DNA of 64,000 bases from Cryptomeria japonica. Its lineage: Eukaryota > Streptophyta > Pinopsida > Cupressales > Cupressaceae. The stretch spans positions 1 to 64,000 of the forward strand of contig NW_026729150.1 of NCBI RefSeq assembly GCF_030272615.1, in the 5' to 3' direction. Each line of letters starts with the position of its first letter. Within the stretch, counting starts at the first letter, position 1. The notes beneath the pieces are model-generated. The model made no database searches. It was not told where the DNA came from and worked only from the letters and a program-made list of their open reading frames with translations. Made by a program: the position numbers and the translations under genes. Shown piece by piece: positions 39,027-50,718 of this stretch.

Positions 39027-40340
39027 TTGAAAGGTAGAAAGCTACTAGCAAAAGAAGTCAAACATAAACCAAACCTAGAAAAATTTCTCAAATCAAATAT
39101 TGGCTATGTTGACTTCAAAAGAATAAGAATATCACCAGACTACATACACCAACTAAAGAAAAATGTATTTGTAATGATATGCCAATTAGGACCACCAACT
39201 TTTTTCCTTACTTTCAATAGTGTTGAACAAAATTGGAATGCTTTAACAAGCACACTTCAAGAACTCCACAACATGCATCAACCAACATTACAACAAGAAC
39301 AATCTTATAACGTAAATTAAAAAGATAAATTACAACTCATCAAAAGAGATCCAGTCACTCGTGTATGCTACTATAGACATAGAATAGATGTACTAAAAAA
39401 GATAATAAGTATAAATGACTCTTTCTTTGGAAATGTTTTGGACTACTTCTCTATAACTAAATTCCAAAATCGAGGCAATGAAGATGACCATTTTTTGATA
39501 TGGGTAAAAGATGCACCAATTTATGGAAAACATAGCAATTCAAGTATTATAGAGTCTGTTGACAAGTATATTACTTATGCAACTAAACACCTAGAACCTA
39601 GCATAGCCATACTACAGAAGCACCATCATACAAAGAAATGTAGGAGATAAAAAAATGGATCTTGTAGATACAATTTTCCACTGCCACCAATATAGAAAAC
39701 TACAATATTAGAACCACTAACAGCAAATAACCAAACCATAATCTCAATCACCAACAATATTTTTTCAAAGTTGCAAACAACAAACTATGACATATCATTC
39801 ACCTTTCAAATGTTCTTGAATGAACAACGACATTATTGATGATGAGTACATAACTACTTTGAGGTCTACAATCCATAGACCCACTCTTTTCCTACAAAGG
39901 AAGTTATCACAAGCATGGAACAATAGCTTTGGGAAAAAAATCCCACAACTTTGGAAAGCAAATATAGATGCGTGCAATTTGTGCTTAATGCATATGCTGC
40001 AGCAATGTACTATAGCTCATACATGGAAAAGGTTGATAAGTCAATGGCACAAGAATTCAAAAGAATATACAAAGAGGACCAACAAGACAATATTGATGCA
40101 ATAAAAATGATAAGAAAACTTGGAAACACCTTGCTCAACCTACAACAAATGTCATCACAACAAGCTACTCACATTTTCTATCTTTCATTGAATTATAGCT
40201 CAAGAAAATGTATATTTATTGACACAAGATCTGACAACAACAACACATTTATATTGAAACCTGTCGAACTATTAAATAAGGAACCAAATGAGTCAGAAAA
40301 TGCAATCTGTAACTCTTTAATTGACTACTACATAAAATGA
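39027..40340 (+). pseudogene. Helentron polyprotein: Rep (HUH/Y2 rolling-circle endonuclease) domain
   Basis: Motif 1 is GPPTFFLTFNS (near 39,195). The HUH region reads GNEDDHFLIWVKDAP (near 39,475), where Helitrons have a His at the position of the first of the two acidic residues; only one His of the pair remains. The tyrosine motif AYAAAMYYSSYMEKVDK (near 39,995) keeps the Y-x3-Y pair. QQMSSQQA (near 40,150) is also typical. Stops TAA at 39,318 and 39,648, and a double frame change between about 39,700 and 39,950. The domain would nick DNA at the transposon end and remain covalently attached. Confidence 0.88.
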
Positions 40341-42240
40341 CCTCAATAAATTACACACATTTGTCTTGCAGAATTCATCTCAAAGTACAACAAAAAGGGC
40401 AATAAAATTGATGCAAAGACTAAACCAAATGTTATACGCTTTGTCAATTTCACCAAACATACTGATTTAGAGAAACATTGTAAAGAGAAATTACTACTCT
40501 TCGTGTCATTCACAATAAACGAGCATACATTGAAATAAAATTTCAATACATGGGAAGATGCCTATTTACATCATGAAAAAACAATTCAAAGCAATCGTGC
40601 AAAGTTCACGTACAATATAAATGCTACATGGGGTGACATTGAAAAATTTATTCATGAAATTAACTACAAAGATAATAACACTCATACCCAATCCTCCATA
40701 ATTCAAACAAGTAAACAACATGAACAATATGTCATGCATAAAGATATCCAAACCATACATTACAACAAAATAAATAGCATAGCCCCCAATGCATTCAAAA
40801 TTTCTCAACACCCACAAATTATGGACAACAATGACTACTACAAATTGAGGCAAATGTTAAACAAAGAACAACAAACAATTGTCAAGGACATCATAAAGAA
40901 AAAATTAAAAAACATCATAGCTCCATTACACTTGTTCTTGACAGGTGGAGCTAGAATTGGAAAGAAGTTTACTACAAAGGCCATTTACCAAGCCCTTCTT
41001 TGCATCTACAATAACTCAATCGACAATGACCGAGACAAACCAAAGGGCCTAATAACTACATTCCCAAGAAAAGAAGCATACAATATAGGTGGAACAACAT
41101 TACATTCAATGTTTCACATACCTTTCAACAAGTTAGAATTTGTTCCACTTAACGTCAAAATGCCAGACGCAATGTCAAAGCATTACTATCAATTACATGT
41201 ACTTTTAATAGATGAAATATCATTAGTAAGATCAACATTTTTACACTACATTGACAAACAATTACGTGATATAATGAAAACACCTACTATATACTTTGGA
41301 AAGCTTGACACATTTTTTTGTGGTGACCTTTATCAAGCACAACCTGTACTTGACTCCATTTTATTTGAAAATTCCCCAACTTCAATAGATCTAATGCCTT
41401 AAAAATTTTGGAAAGAAAAAATAAACTGCTACTCATTAAAAACAACAATGCGCCAAAAAGATGACAAGTTCATCTCAGTCCTCAACAGAATTAGAATAGG
41501 TCAACAAACAAATGATGATTTATAGTATCTAAACTACTTTTTCTTCCGCCCACCACCCATTGACCCAACATTCCCTTTTTAATTTTATAAAAGAAAGGAT
41601 TTTGATATCCACAATAACAATATGTTATCTATCATACTTGACGAACTAATAGTATTAAATGCAATTGATGAACAAAAGGAAAACAACAATGGGATCCGTC
41701 TATACAGCCATACAACCGCACTACCACCTCAAATAAAATTGAAACCAAATATCCTCATAGAAATATTTGTAGGTAAGTACAACACACAAGACGACCTAGT
41801 AAATGGATCAGAAGGAATATTTAAAGCATACACAAAACACCAGGATTTTGATATTGTTTGGATAAAATATAATTACCCAAAAATTGGACATCAGCAAAAG
41901 AAAACACTAGCACATTGCTATGTCCAACACATTGATAAATATTGGATGCCCATAGTTTGAGTCATTAAGCCCATACAAAAAATATTGACAAATGCAAAAA
42001 TTATTATTCAAAAATAGTTTCCAATACAAATAGCATGTGCACGAACCATACATTGATCACGAGGACTCACAATGCAAGGTCTAGCTTTTGATCCAACTGG
42101 CATAAAACAACATGGTTTAACATACACAACACTTTCATGAACAAAATCTATTGAATTATTATTTCTTCTCAAATCTCTAAATCCAACAAATTTCAAAGTC
42201 AAACAAAAGATATTCCTAAAAATGTATCGCCTTGAATTAG
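40341..42240 (+). pseudogene. Helentron polyprotein: PIF1-like superfamily 1 helicase domain
   Basis: Walker A reads LTGGARIGKKFTT (near 40,940) instead of the usual G-x-GK-S/T pattern: the S/T after GK is Lys. Walker B LLIDEIS (41,202) is intact. GGTTLHSMFHIP (41,090) and CGDLYQAQPV (41,322) are the standard PIF1/Helitron motifs. The C-terminal motif VI block (GLTMQGLAFDPTG...TLS*TKSIE, 42,075-42,150) is followed in the same frame by the endonuclease. Stops include TAA at 41,400. The 5'-3' helicase would unwind the donor strand during rolling-circle transposition. Confidence 0.88.
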
Positions 42241-42293
42241 ATGCACAATGGCAATTTGAAAATTAGATCACATGTTCAACTAACACATCACAA

Positions 42294-42965
42294 ATGCTTT
42301 TATGCACATTAAACACTCATAGCTTAAAAGACCATATAAATGACATTGTCAATGGCTATGATATAATGTCATCTAACATCTTGTGTTTACCAGAACTACA
42401 CATGCATCCCTCTCAAATGAACAATGTCTTTGAACAATTTCATAGTTATGCTATACATAACATATATGGCATATCAACCTTAACTAAAAAACATTTGTTA
42501 GTGTCCAAAATAAAAGAACACAAAAAAACAAATGTTGAGGCCATAACAGTCACAATACTTGAAGCCAACAATGAAATCAATATTTGTAATGTTTATGCAA
42601 AACCCAATGCTCCAATACTAGAAATTACCAAAATCATCAATGAAGTAGTCACATATGCAAACATAATAAATCCTCTATACATTATAAGTGATTTCAATAT
42701 TGACATGTGCAATAAAAACAAAACCACAAGAATCTTTCTACATCAAATGCAACTACACAAAGTGCAATTACTATTAAACGAAGCACACAGTTTAAACAAA
42801 CCATTAATAGATCACATTTGGTCCAATTCTACTGCAAATATATGTTCTATATACAAATTAGATCACCTTGCTACTTTCATAAATGTACATCACAACCAAC
42901 ATAATAATATGAGCCAATGTTATAATAAACATGTCACCAATCACAACCACAACTCACCCAATTAG
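42294..42965 (+). pseudogene. Helentron polyprotein: EEP (apurinic-like) endonuclease domain
   Basis: A clean 223-codon stretch in exactly the helicase frame (672 bases, 224 codons, after 41,622). Endonuclease/exonuclease/phosphatase signatures in order: TLNTHSL, LCLPELHM (metal-binding Glu), NVYAKPNAP (Tyr), ISDFNIDM (Asp-x-Asn; G of GDFN is Ser), LIDHIW (Asp) and KLDHLATF (final Asp-His; the usual preceding Ser is Leu). All main catalytic residues remain. Such a domain at the C-terminus of Rep-helicase defines Helentrons. It also resembles non-LTR retrotransposon endonucleases, but no reverse transcriptase follows. Confidence 0.8.
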
Positions 42966-43060
42966 AAAACATTATACAAAAAACAATATAGTGTTCTATA
43001 CTCCAATCCAAAACTATAGTTATCATCTTATAACACAACTATTGTACACTTTTTTAGCAG

Positions 43061-44205
43061 CAAAGCAATGGACCTAAGCAAAAGGCCAGCAAAACAAGCT
43101 CAGTTGAAGCAAGAACATCCAAAGCAATAACAAACACCAAAAAGGTAAGGACATAGCTTAACTACTACTCAACAAATATTTATACCCAATTTCCAAGTAT
43201 TAACAACATCTAATTTTATTTGCTGTAGATCAAAAATGAAAACTCCAAACTGTATATTAATTGAAGATCTCAATGCAAGAAAAAATGAAAACATGTTTGA
43301 AGGTGATGTTCTTGTAGTCTATAAAGCGACACTAGACAAAGTGAACAACAAACGTGAGATTCAAAGGCAAAAATGACAATTACATTGAATGCATCCATTA
43401 ATCTCGTCCAACAATATGAAAACAAGATTATTCTAGGATCAAGAATTTTTATAACAGGATTTCAAATTGCTGCAAAAATAGATTATGATTGTCGAGATTG
43501 CAATTGTATATTGATTTTAAAATAATCATCTATGGTGGAGACCAAACCAAGTATCTACCAGCAATATAACTTCATTCCAGGTACAACTATCAAACAATTG
43601 CTCACAAGCACAAACAAATATGCCACTGGAGCAATTGGTGCATTGGTTGTTGCAACAAAGAAAAGTTTCTCAATACATGATTGAAATCAAAGATGGCTTC
43701 ACCACCATGGACAAGGCAATGGTACAAAACTATCCTCATTCTTCCTTACATAATCTTCTTGATTTTTTAGTCTCCTTTCAACAAAACCAATTTTGTTACT
43801 GGTAAACAACTTCTATTACATCCAAATTTTGCAAAACACTACTTAACAATTGAAGAGCAACTCAAAAGAAATGAAATCCCAACAATGTTGTTTAGAAACG
43901 TTGTTAAAAGGACAAATTTAAAAAACACACTTCAGACAGGTTTATCAACAATTATATGCAAATTGAATGATAAAAGAACAATCGAAAGACTCAATGCACT
44001 GGAACATACAACATTGAGGTAATTTTTTCCACACAATTCTACTCTTCAATTTATAAGAATTTGCATTCCTAGTACTAACAGTTAAACATATCTTGCAGGT
44101 TCATGGGATCTTAAAAGTAATAAATCCTTTTTCCAATCCATTTCACGCATATTGCCCAAAATGCAACTATAACTTTGACGACTACAAAATTCTTGAAGAA
44201 GAAAC
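43061..44205 (+). pseudogene. RPA70-like single-strand DNA-binding protein gene, 5' part
   Basis: Starts near 43,070 (MDLSKRPAKQ). It shows introns with canonical borders: GT at 43,146 / AG ending 43,228, and GT at 44,019 / AG ending 44,098. The OB-fold reads IILGSRIFITGFQIAAK..YDCRDCNCIL (about 43,420-43,520) and further OB-like segments follow with frame changes. The last exon begins the C-terminal zinc ribbon: HAYCPKCNYNFDDYKILEEE, and at 44,206 it is cut by the copia insertion. RPA-like genes accompany plant Helitrons and would coat single-stranded DNA during transposition. Confidence 0.75.
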
Positions 44206-44693
44206 TGTAGAATTTTGAACTGGCCTATCCTCTCTAAACCAGCTGATTAGCAAACAATAATAGCAAAAAGAATCAATTGCAAAAAGAAATCACAATTCAG
44301 AATAAAAAACAAAGTGCCTTGTTTTTTGGAATTGCACACACCAATTTCTTTATTGAAGCTTAATTAAAAAATTACATAGAGGCTGTATATATAAAGAATT
44401 TGTAGCCTAGAAGAATTAATAATAACTGCAGTTCTAAATATATTCCTAGCATTGCATAGAAAGCTACTAAGGCTCTCAAACTAAAAAAACAAACTACTCC
44501 TTTAATTAAGAATACAATAAGTGCATGCACAACATGCTTTATTTACTAAAAACAAATTCATGCAAAAAACAAAACTAAAAATAGTCCTAAGGATTAATGC
44601 ATGTTGGAGTACATGCTTTATTTGCATGAATAAACAAAAAACTATTAACTAAATTAATCTAGCTGCATGCTAGAGTAGCATCAGTTATCAACA
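44206..44693 (-). repeat. 3' LTR of copia copy 2
   Basis: 488 bp; minus strand TGTTGATAAC...TTCTACA. Just inside it, 44,694-44,705 carries the polypurine tract (minus strand aagggggagta). Confidence 0.9.
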
Positions 44694-44731
44694 TACTCCC
44701 CCTTGATGCTAAGAGGGCTCACAATATTATC

Positions 44732-47700
44732 TCATAGTGCTATAAACTGAGCTTTCAAAATCACTTTGGTGAATATATCTGCTAGCTGATCCTGGGTGTT
44801 GATGTGCCTCAATTTGACATCCTTCTTCTGCACCAAATCTTGTATGAAGTGATATTTCAAATCAAACTGCTTTGTTCTACTGTGATGAACCGGATTCTTA
44901 GCTAACTTGATGGCACTCACATTGTCACAATATATCACTGTAGGCTGAATTTGTTTTCTCCAATTTCTTCCAAAAATTTTTTGAGCCAAAGAGCTTGTGT
45001 ACGTCCTGAGGTAATTGCAACATACTCTTCTTCTATAGATGAGAGGGCAACAATGCTTTGTTTTTTCGAGCTCCAAGTAATTAATCCAGAACCAAAAGAA
45101 AAACAATTTCCAGATGTAGATCTAGGGTCATCCATACTACCTCCCCAATCTGAATCACTAAAGCCTACAAGATTGAACTTTTTAGAAGAGTAGTAATGAA
45201 TACCAAAACTTAAATTCCCTTTCACATACCTCAAAATCCTCTTGGCTGCCTTCATATGTATTTCAGATGGATTTGTCATATACCTTGAAACAAGTGAAAC
45301 TAAATAGGCAATATCAGGCCTCATGTGGATTAGAAACATCAAGCTCCCCACAATACTTCTGTAAGTTGTCTCATCAACTAAATCAGCACAATCATCTCTA
45401 CATAACAAAACTCCATGAGCACTTGGAGTGGAGGCAGGGTTACAATTAGTCATATTCAATTTCTTTAGCATATCTTGTGCATACTTTGTTTGACAAATGA
45501 AAATCTCATCCTTACTTTGATAAACCTCCATTCCTAGAAAATATTTCATTAGACCAAGATCTTTCATCTCAAATTCTTTCATCATAGTAGCTTTGAATTC
45601 ATCTTTCATCTTAGAACTACTACCCATATACAAAAGATCATCAACATACAAACTTATGATGAGAATATCAATACCTTCTTGTTTGTAGTAAAGGGTACGA
45701 TCACTCTTACTTCTCTGGAAGCCATTCTCCTGAAAGTATCCATCAATCCTGGCATACCACGCTCTTGGTGCTTTCTTGAGGCCATACAAAGCCTTCTTCA
45801 ACTTGTAGACATAATTATCTTTTCCTTCCACTTCAAAACCTTGTGACTGCTCCACATATACTTCCTCTTCTAAGCAGCTATTGAAGAAGGCACTTTTCAC
45901 GTCCATATGGTGTATGCTCCACTTCTTCTGAGTTGCTAATGAAATCAGCATTCTTATGGTCTCTTGTCTTGCTACTAGTGCAAATTTCTCTTCATAATCA
46001 ATTCCATACTTTTGTGTGAAGCCTTTAGCAACTAATCTCGCTTTGTGTCTTTCAACACTCCCATCACTGTTAAACTTGGTCTTGTAGACCCATTTGGTGC
46101 CAATCCTTTTTTTGTCATGTGGAAGTTCTATTAACTCCCAAGTGTCATTCCTGTGAATGGAATTCATCTCTTCTTCCATGGCTTTCACCCAAACCTCATT
46201 ATTACATGCATCTTCAAAACATGATGGTTCAAAATCAGCCTTGGCTAATAAAGCAAAATTCACTGTCTCACCTATTGGGTTTTCTTCATGTACTTGATTT
46301 CCACTCCTCTGGTAGATATCACTCAATTTCCTTACCTTCCTTGTAGACTTTGGAGAAGAAGTTGGACTTGAACTTGGTACTAAAGAACTTGATGAAGGGT
46401 TGCTTGGTGGAGTTAAACCACTGGATATAGAAACATTAGTTGGCTGCTCATGATAAATATCAACAATTATATCATCATTCAAAACAGGTTTTGGCTTCTC
46501 AACATGGTCTTTTTGATGAACATAAACTCCCCCTTCATCAAATATCACATCTCTTGAGACAATAAGCTTGTTAGTGAGGGGATTATACAATCTATAAGCC
46601 TTTCTTTTCTCACTATACCCAATAAAAATACATGACTCACTCTTTGCATCTAACTTCTGTCTATTCTGATCAGGTACATGCACATAAGCCAAACAACCAA
46701 AAACTTTGAAATGATTAACATTAGGCATTTTTCCATACCAAGCTTCATAAGGAGTCATCTTTTTTAGTGCACTGGTGGGGCTATGGTTAAGAATGTACAT
46801 AGTTGTAGCAACTGCATCTCCCCAATAAGAATTGCTCAATCCCTTGGTTTGTAACATGCACCTTGCCATTTCAACCACAGTACGATTCTTCCTTTCAGCT
46901 ACTCCATTTTGTTGAGGTGTGTATGCAGCAGTAAGTTGCCTTTTGATGCCATTAAAATCACAATAACTTTGGAAAGCCTTTGAGCAAAACTCTCCTCCAT
47001 GATCAGTCCTTAAACATTTGATCTTGCACCCTTTCTCATTTTCCACAAGGGCTTTAAATTTCTTGAATGTATCAAAGGCTTCATCTTTGGCCTTCAAAAA
47101 ATATACCCAACAATTTCATGAGTAATCATCAATAAAAGTGATGAAATATGATGACTTGCCCAAACTCTTAGTCTACATAGGACCACATATATCCAAATGA
47201 ACAAGCTGAAGTAGGTGATGAGCCCTCCATGCATTGCCCTTTGGAAACTTTTCTCTTGCATGCTTTCCTTTAGTACAACCTTCACAAACCTCCTTGTGTT
47301 CCTCAACCTTGGGCAAACCAGAAACTAATGCATGCGAGGTTAGAAACTTCAAACTATGAAAATTTAAATTCCCATACCTGAGATGCCATAACCAACTTGA
47401 ATACTCATAAGCCATATTTGCCAAACTATTATTATGTTCATTAAACCTCAAGGGGAACGTCCTATTTCTTGTCATAGGAATAGTAGTGATCACCCTATTA
47501 CCCTTATTCTTATCATAGATATTATAATTCTTATTCTCAAAGATTACTTTATAATGTTTCTCACATAGCTGCCCAACACTTAACAAATTGTGCTTCAATT
47601 GTGGAGTAAAGTAAATATCATGAATACTCTTTATACCTTCTTTTGTTTGGACCTCCATAGATCCTTTAGTAGCAACCTCCAATGATTTATCATCACCAAG

Positions 47701-48755
47701 CTTGATCTTGGATTTGAAACTTCCATCCTTTGTTGAGAACAACTTCTCATTCCCTGTCATATATGGTTAGAGCATCTAGAATCTAGGTACAAAACATCTT
47801 TTCTAGTATTTTCACCCTTTGCATAAGATAAAAATAAGTGATTAGGAGGATTCTCACTACTTTCTTGAGCATAGTTATCACTTTTACCTTCTTTCAATCT
47901 GCATTCTCTTTCAAAGTGGCCATACCTATTACAATGGTAACATTGAACATTTCTCTTATCAAATATGCCTCTACCTCTTCCTCTGAAACCACCACTTCCT
48001 CTTGAGCCACATCTTCCTCTACCTCTTGAAGAATTTTGGCTTTGTCCTTTACCTTGGCCTTGATTGATTTTGGCACTACTGCTGCTTGCATCTTCATTTT
48101 TTGTGATTAGCAATCTAGAGGAAAATGCTTTCTCTACACCTTCTAAAGAATCTTTCAATCTTTCTTCATGAGACATCAGGGATCCAACCAGTTGATCAAA
48201 CTATAGTTTTGTCAAATCCTTGCTTTCTTCTATGATTATTGCTACATGATTCCATCTGGGTGTCAAAGATCTCAACACCTTTTTTATCAAAACTTCATTG
48301 CTTACAATTTCCCCAAGTGTAGCCATTTTATTGACCACATCTTTGACTCTAACACAGTAATCACTTATACTTTCAACTTCTTGCATCTTCAAATTTTCAA
48401 ATTCTCACTTCAATGTCTGAAGCTTGACCACTTTAACTTGATCACTACCCTGGTAAGCTTCTTGTAGAGTCTTCCAGGCATCTTTGGTAGTTGTTGCTCC
48501 TGATATTCTTGGAAATAAGCTCTTATCAAGAGCTATCTGAATGTGAAACAAAGCTTGAGCATTCCTTTTCCTTGCTTCCTTTCTTGCTATTCTGTCATTT
48601 TCTATAAGGGCATTCCAATCAGTTGGCTCTTCATAACCTGATTCAATAATCTCCCACAAATCTTTTCCAATAAAAAAGCTCAACATCTTAATGCACCAAT
48701 AATCATAATCATTCCCATCAAATACTGGAATGGGCATATGGTTAGAATTCGACAT
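44732..48755 (-). pseudogene. Copia gag-pol polyprotein with few interruptions
   Basis: Gag from 48,755 (MSNSNHMPIPVFDGNDYDYW); zinc knuckle CYHCNRYGHFEREC near 47,920; protease motif reads DSRCSNHM (the catalytic-site Gly is Arg); pre-integrase WLWHLRYGNLNF; integrase with LRTDHGGEF and NGVAERKNRT; then RVT_2 with YVDD near 45,640 and RNase H (FSDSDWGGS). One open stretch (44,935-47,097) covers integrase, RT and most of RNase H. Stops: TGA at 48,405-48,407 (shared with the other copy), TAG at 48,201-48,203 and 47,173-47,175, TGA at 47,116-47,118. Frameshifts: a two-base insertion at the protease (about 47,757) and one near 44,950. Confidence 0.95.
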
Positions 48756-48811
48756 GATTTAACTTTGGAAAAATTCCAACAATAAAACTTTAACCCAAAA
48801 CAATTTTACCT

Positions 48812-48823
48812 GCTCTGAGACCA
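48812..48823 (-). promoter_or_regulatory. Primer-binding site of copia copy 2
   Basis: Minus strand TGGTCTCAGAGC, one base off the perfect site in copy 1. Confidence 0.85.
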
Positions 48824-48825
48824 CT

Positions 48826-49117
48826 TGTAGAATTTTGAACTAGCCTATCCTCTCTAAACCAGCTGATTAGCAAACAATAATAGCAAAAAGAATCAATTGC
48901 AAAAAGAAATCACAATTCAGAATAAAAAACAAAGTGCCTTGTTTTTTGGAATTGCACACACCAATTTCTTTATTGAAGCTTAATTAAAAAATTACAGAGG
49001 CTATATATATAAAGAATTTGTAGCCTAGAAGAATTAATAACAACTGCAGTTCTAAATATATTCCTAGCATTGCATGGAAAGCTACTAAGGCTCTCAAACT
49101 AAAAAAATAGAAACTAC
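48826..49117 (-). repeat. Truncated 5' LTR of copia copy 2
   Basis: Matches the first 290 bases (plus-strand view) of the 3' LTR, then switches at ...aaactac to RPA-like coding sequence. The deleted part would hold the LTR promoter. Confidence 0.9.
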
Positions 49118-49408
49118 CCATTGCACAATATGTGATGAAGATATTAGTTACAAATACTCTCTCCATCTCAGTGCAACTATCACACCTGACAGCAAAGAAA
49201 ATATCCATTGTTCTATTGGACAACTGATAATCCAGTAGCTTCTACCTACTCCTGAAAACATGACCTATGAAGACTACATCAAAGACAAATCAAGAATAAT
49301 ATTTATGCTAAGAGACTTTACAATCTTAGGTTTCTTTAGATTGAACCAAAACAATACCATCACTGAAGCCAGAAGCATTGATGAATAGCCAACAACTGCT
49401 ACAAAATG
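49118..49408 (+). pseudogene. RPA-like gene, 3' part after the copia insertion
   Basis: Resumes within a few codons of where 44,205 stopped: LHCTICDEDISYKYSLHL supplies the second Cys pair of the zinc ribbon, followed by RPA-like ENIHCSIGQL and YEDYIKDKSRIIFMLRDF. One stop near 49,237 and one near 49,385. A splice donor (aaatg|gtaaat) lies at about 49,408. With the left part it shows one RPA C-terminal domain cut in two. Confidence 0.75.
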
Positions 49409-50525
49409 GTAAATACAATACTTTTACACCTCTTCTAGTTCATACATTTCTATATATTATGACATTTAATACAATACTGATTCTGTTACAACAATGCAAA
49501 TACAAAATTTGTAGGGACATCATCATCCAAAGGAAAAGAACAATGCACTCTACTCGCTATAGTCATATCATCCTCAAATTTTTGTTTCTAAAATTATAAT
49601 CTATACTAGTTTTATATAGAAAAACAATCAAAACTCACATCTTTTTTCTCAATGAAAGAACCATATATACTTAATTACTTTTAAGTCACTAATCATCTTG
49701 GTCAACTATTATGTTTTAAATCATGCTACTGTCAATACCTCTATATGTCTTTTGTACTTATGTTTTATCAAAACTAAATCATTTCAGATTTGCTATATCT
49801 ATAGTTGTCAATGTTCAACACTTCACATTACTTGGCACACGATAAGCACCTTATAGTTCACATTATTAGGCATTTTGGTTGTTTTCTCAAGCTCTTATGG
49901 CAATTCATACTTCATGAAGTTTTGCTTTGCCATAAATACTAGCTAAGCTATGTGGACAAATATTTATGTTATTTATAATCTTTGATCACTATTTAAATTC
50001 CTATAGTTTCATTATTTATACATTTTTTCATAACTTCAAGATTCTTTATCCATAAATAATAATATTCAAAATAACAATCAATAGTTATTTCTTTTTACAT
50101 TGTACAAAAGACATTTGAACACAACTCTCATGTTTCATTATACTTCTTAACCAATTTTATACATGTAATCATCTCAAAAATCTTACCATGTTATACATTT
50201 TATAGAAGTCTATATCCATGCATCTTTTTCATTGCATACTACAATTACATATCATAAATTACTATGTCTTCTCCTTTTACAATTATTCTGACCTGCATTG
50301 ACTACCCCCAATATGATTTGTGTTTGCAAGTACACAATAAATAAATTATTCAACTAAATAAACCCCTTGAAACAATCCATGGTGTTTCAATTGTTATCAA
50401 AAGAAATTGTATTTCTTCATACTGCCCTCTTAATCTGTTTGAACAACAAAGCAGCATTTTGAGTTTAAGAAATTGTGAGCAATATATATAGATTTGTGTG
50501 CTCTATTTAATTAGTTTCCCTACAG
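49409..50525. other. AT-rich, intron-like spacer
   Basis: No coding signal. It is bounded left by a donor-like site (49,408) and right by an acceptor (tttccctacag, ending 50,525), so it could be an intron, but it may also be a junction between unrelated pieces. Confidence 0.4.
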
Positions 50526-50620
50526 GAAATAGTAGCAGACATTACTTCTTTTAGCAAGGAACTAATGTTCCTAATCTTGCAATTTCTGGATAAAGAGAAG
50601 TTCAAGGAAACTGTACACAA
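50526..50620 (+). pseudogene. First-exon fragment of a TOPLESS-family co-repressor
   Basis: The frame gives ITSFSKELMFLILQFLDK then EKFKETVHK, which I recognise as the N-terminal LisH region of TOPLESS/TOPLESS-RELATED proteins. The match covers about 26 codons (50,541-50,620) and ends at a canonical donor (cacaa|gtgagt) after the codon position where I recall the first coding intron. The start codon position reads ATT instead of ATG. The expected next exon (LEQESGFFF...) is absent downstream. No stop interrupts it. It is a captured or duplicated gene scrap, not a gene, and it lies just after the Helitron's RPA gene. Confidence 0.75.
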
Positions 50621-50718
50621 GTGAGTTTACAAACATAAAAGATAACCACCTTTCTTATAATAGTTTTCCTTTTATTTGTATCACCTCTGATCAATTGGTT
50701 TGCATATCTAAAACCCAG

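Larger units (their letters stand above)
44206..49117 (-). mobile_element. Nearly complete copia element (second family, copy 2) inside the RPA-like gene
   Basis: 3' LTR 44,206-44,693, polypurine tract, pol, gag, primer-binding site and a 5' LTR (48,826-49,117) that lacks its distal ~195 bases. The two LTRs differ at about six positions over their shared 290 bases. RPA coding sequence borders both sides. No target duplication can be seen because the right end is deleted; gaaac (44,201-44,205) is the left candidate. Same family as the truncated copy at 32.2-34.1 kb. Confidence 0.95.
36700..49410 (+). mobile_element. Decayed Helitron of Helentron/Helitron2 type, split by a copia element
   Basis: The plus strand encodes, in order, an OTU-like domain, zinc-binding/Helitron N-terminal region, Rep, helicase and EEP endonuclease, then a separate RPA-like gene. 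A fused endonuclease and an OTU domain are established hallmarks of Helentrons, described best in animals; canonical plant Helitrons carry Rep-helicase plus RPA only. The element's termini (terminal hairpin, insertion between T's) could not be located, so both boundaries are estimates. Many stops and several frameshifts show that it is dead. The copia insertion at 44,206-49,117 is much less decayed and therefore younger. Confidence 0.85.

Noticed and set aside
42294-42965. Endonuclease domain from an independent non-LTR retrotransposon (LINE) insertion
   Set aside because: It is in the helicase reading frame with no A-tail, no reverse transcriptase and no target duplication; a Helentron fusion is the simpler reading.
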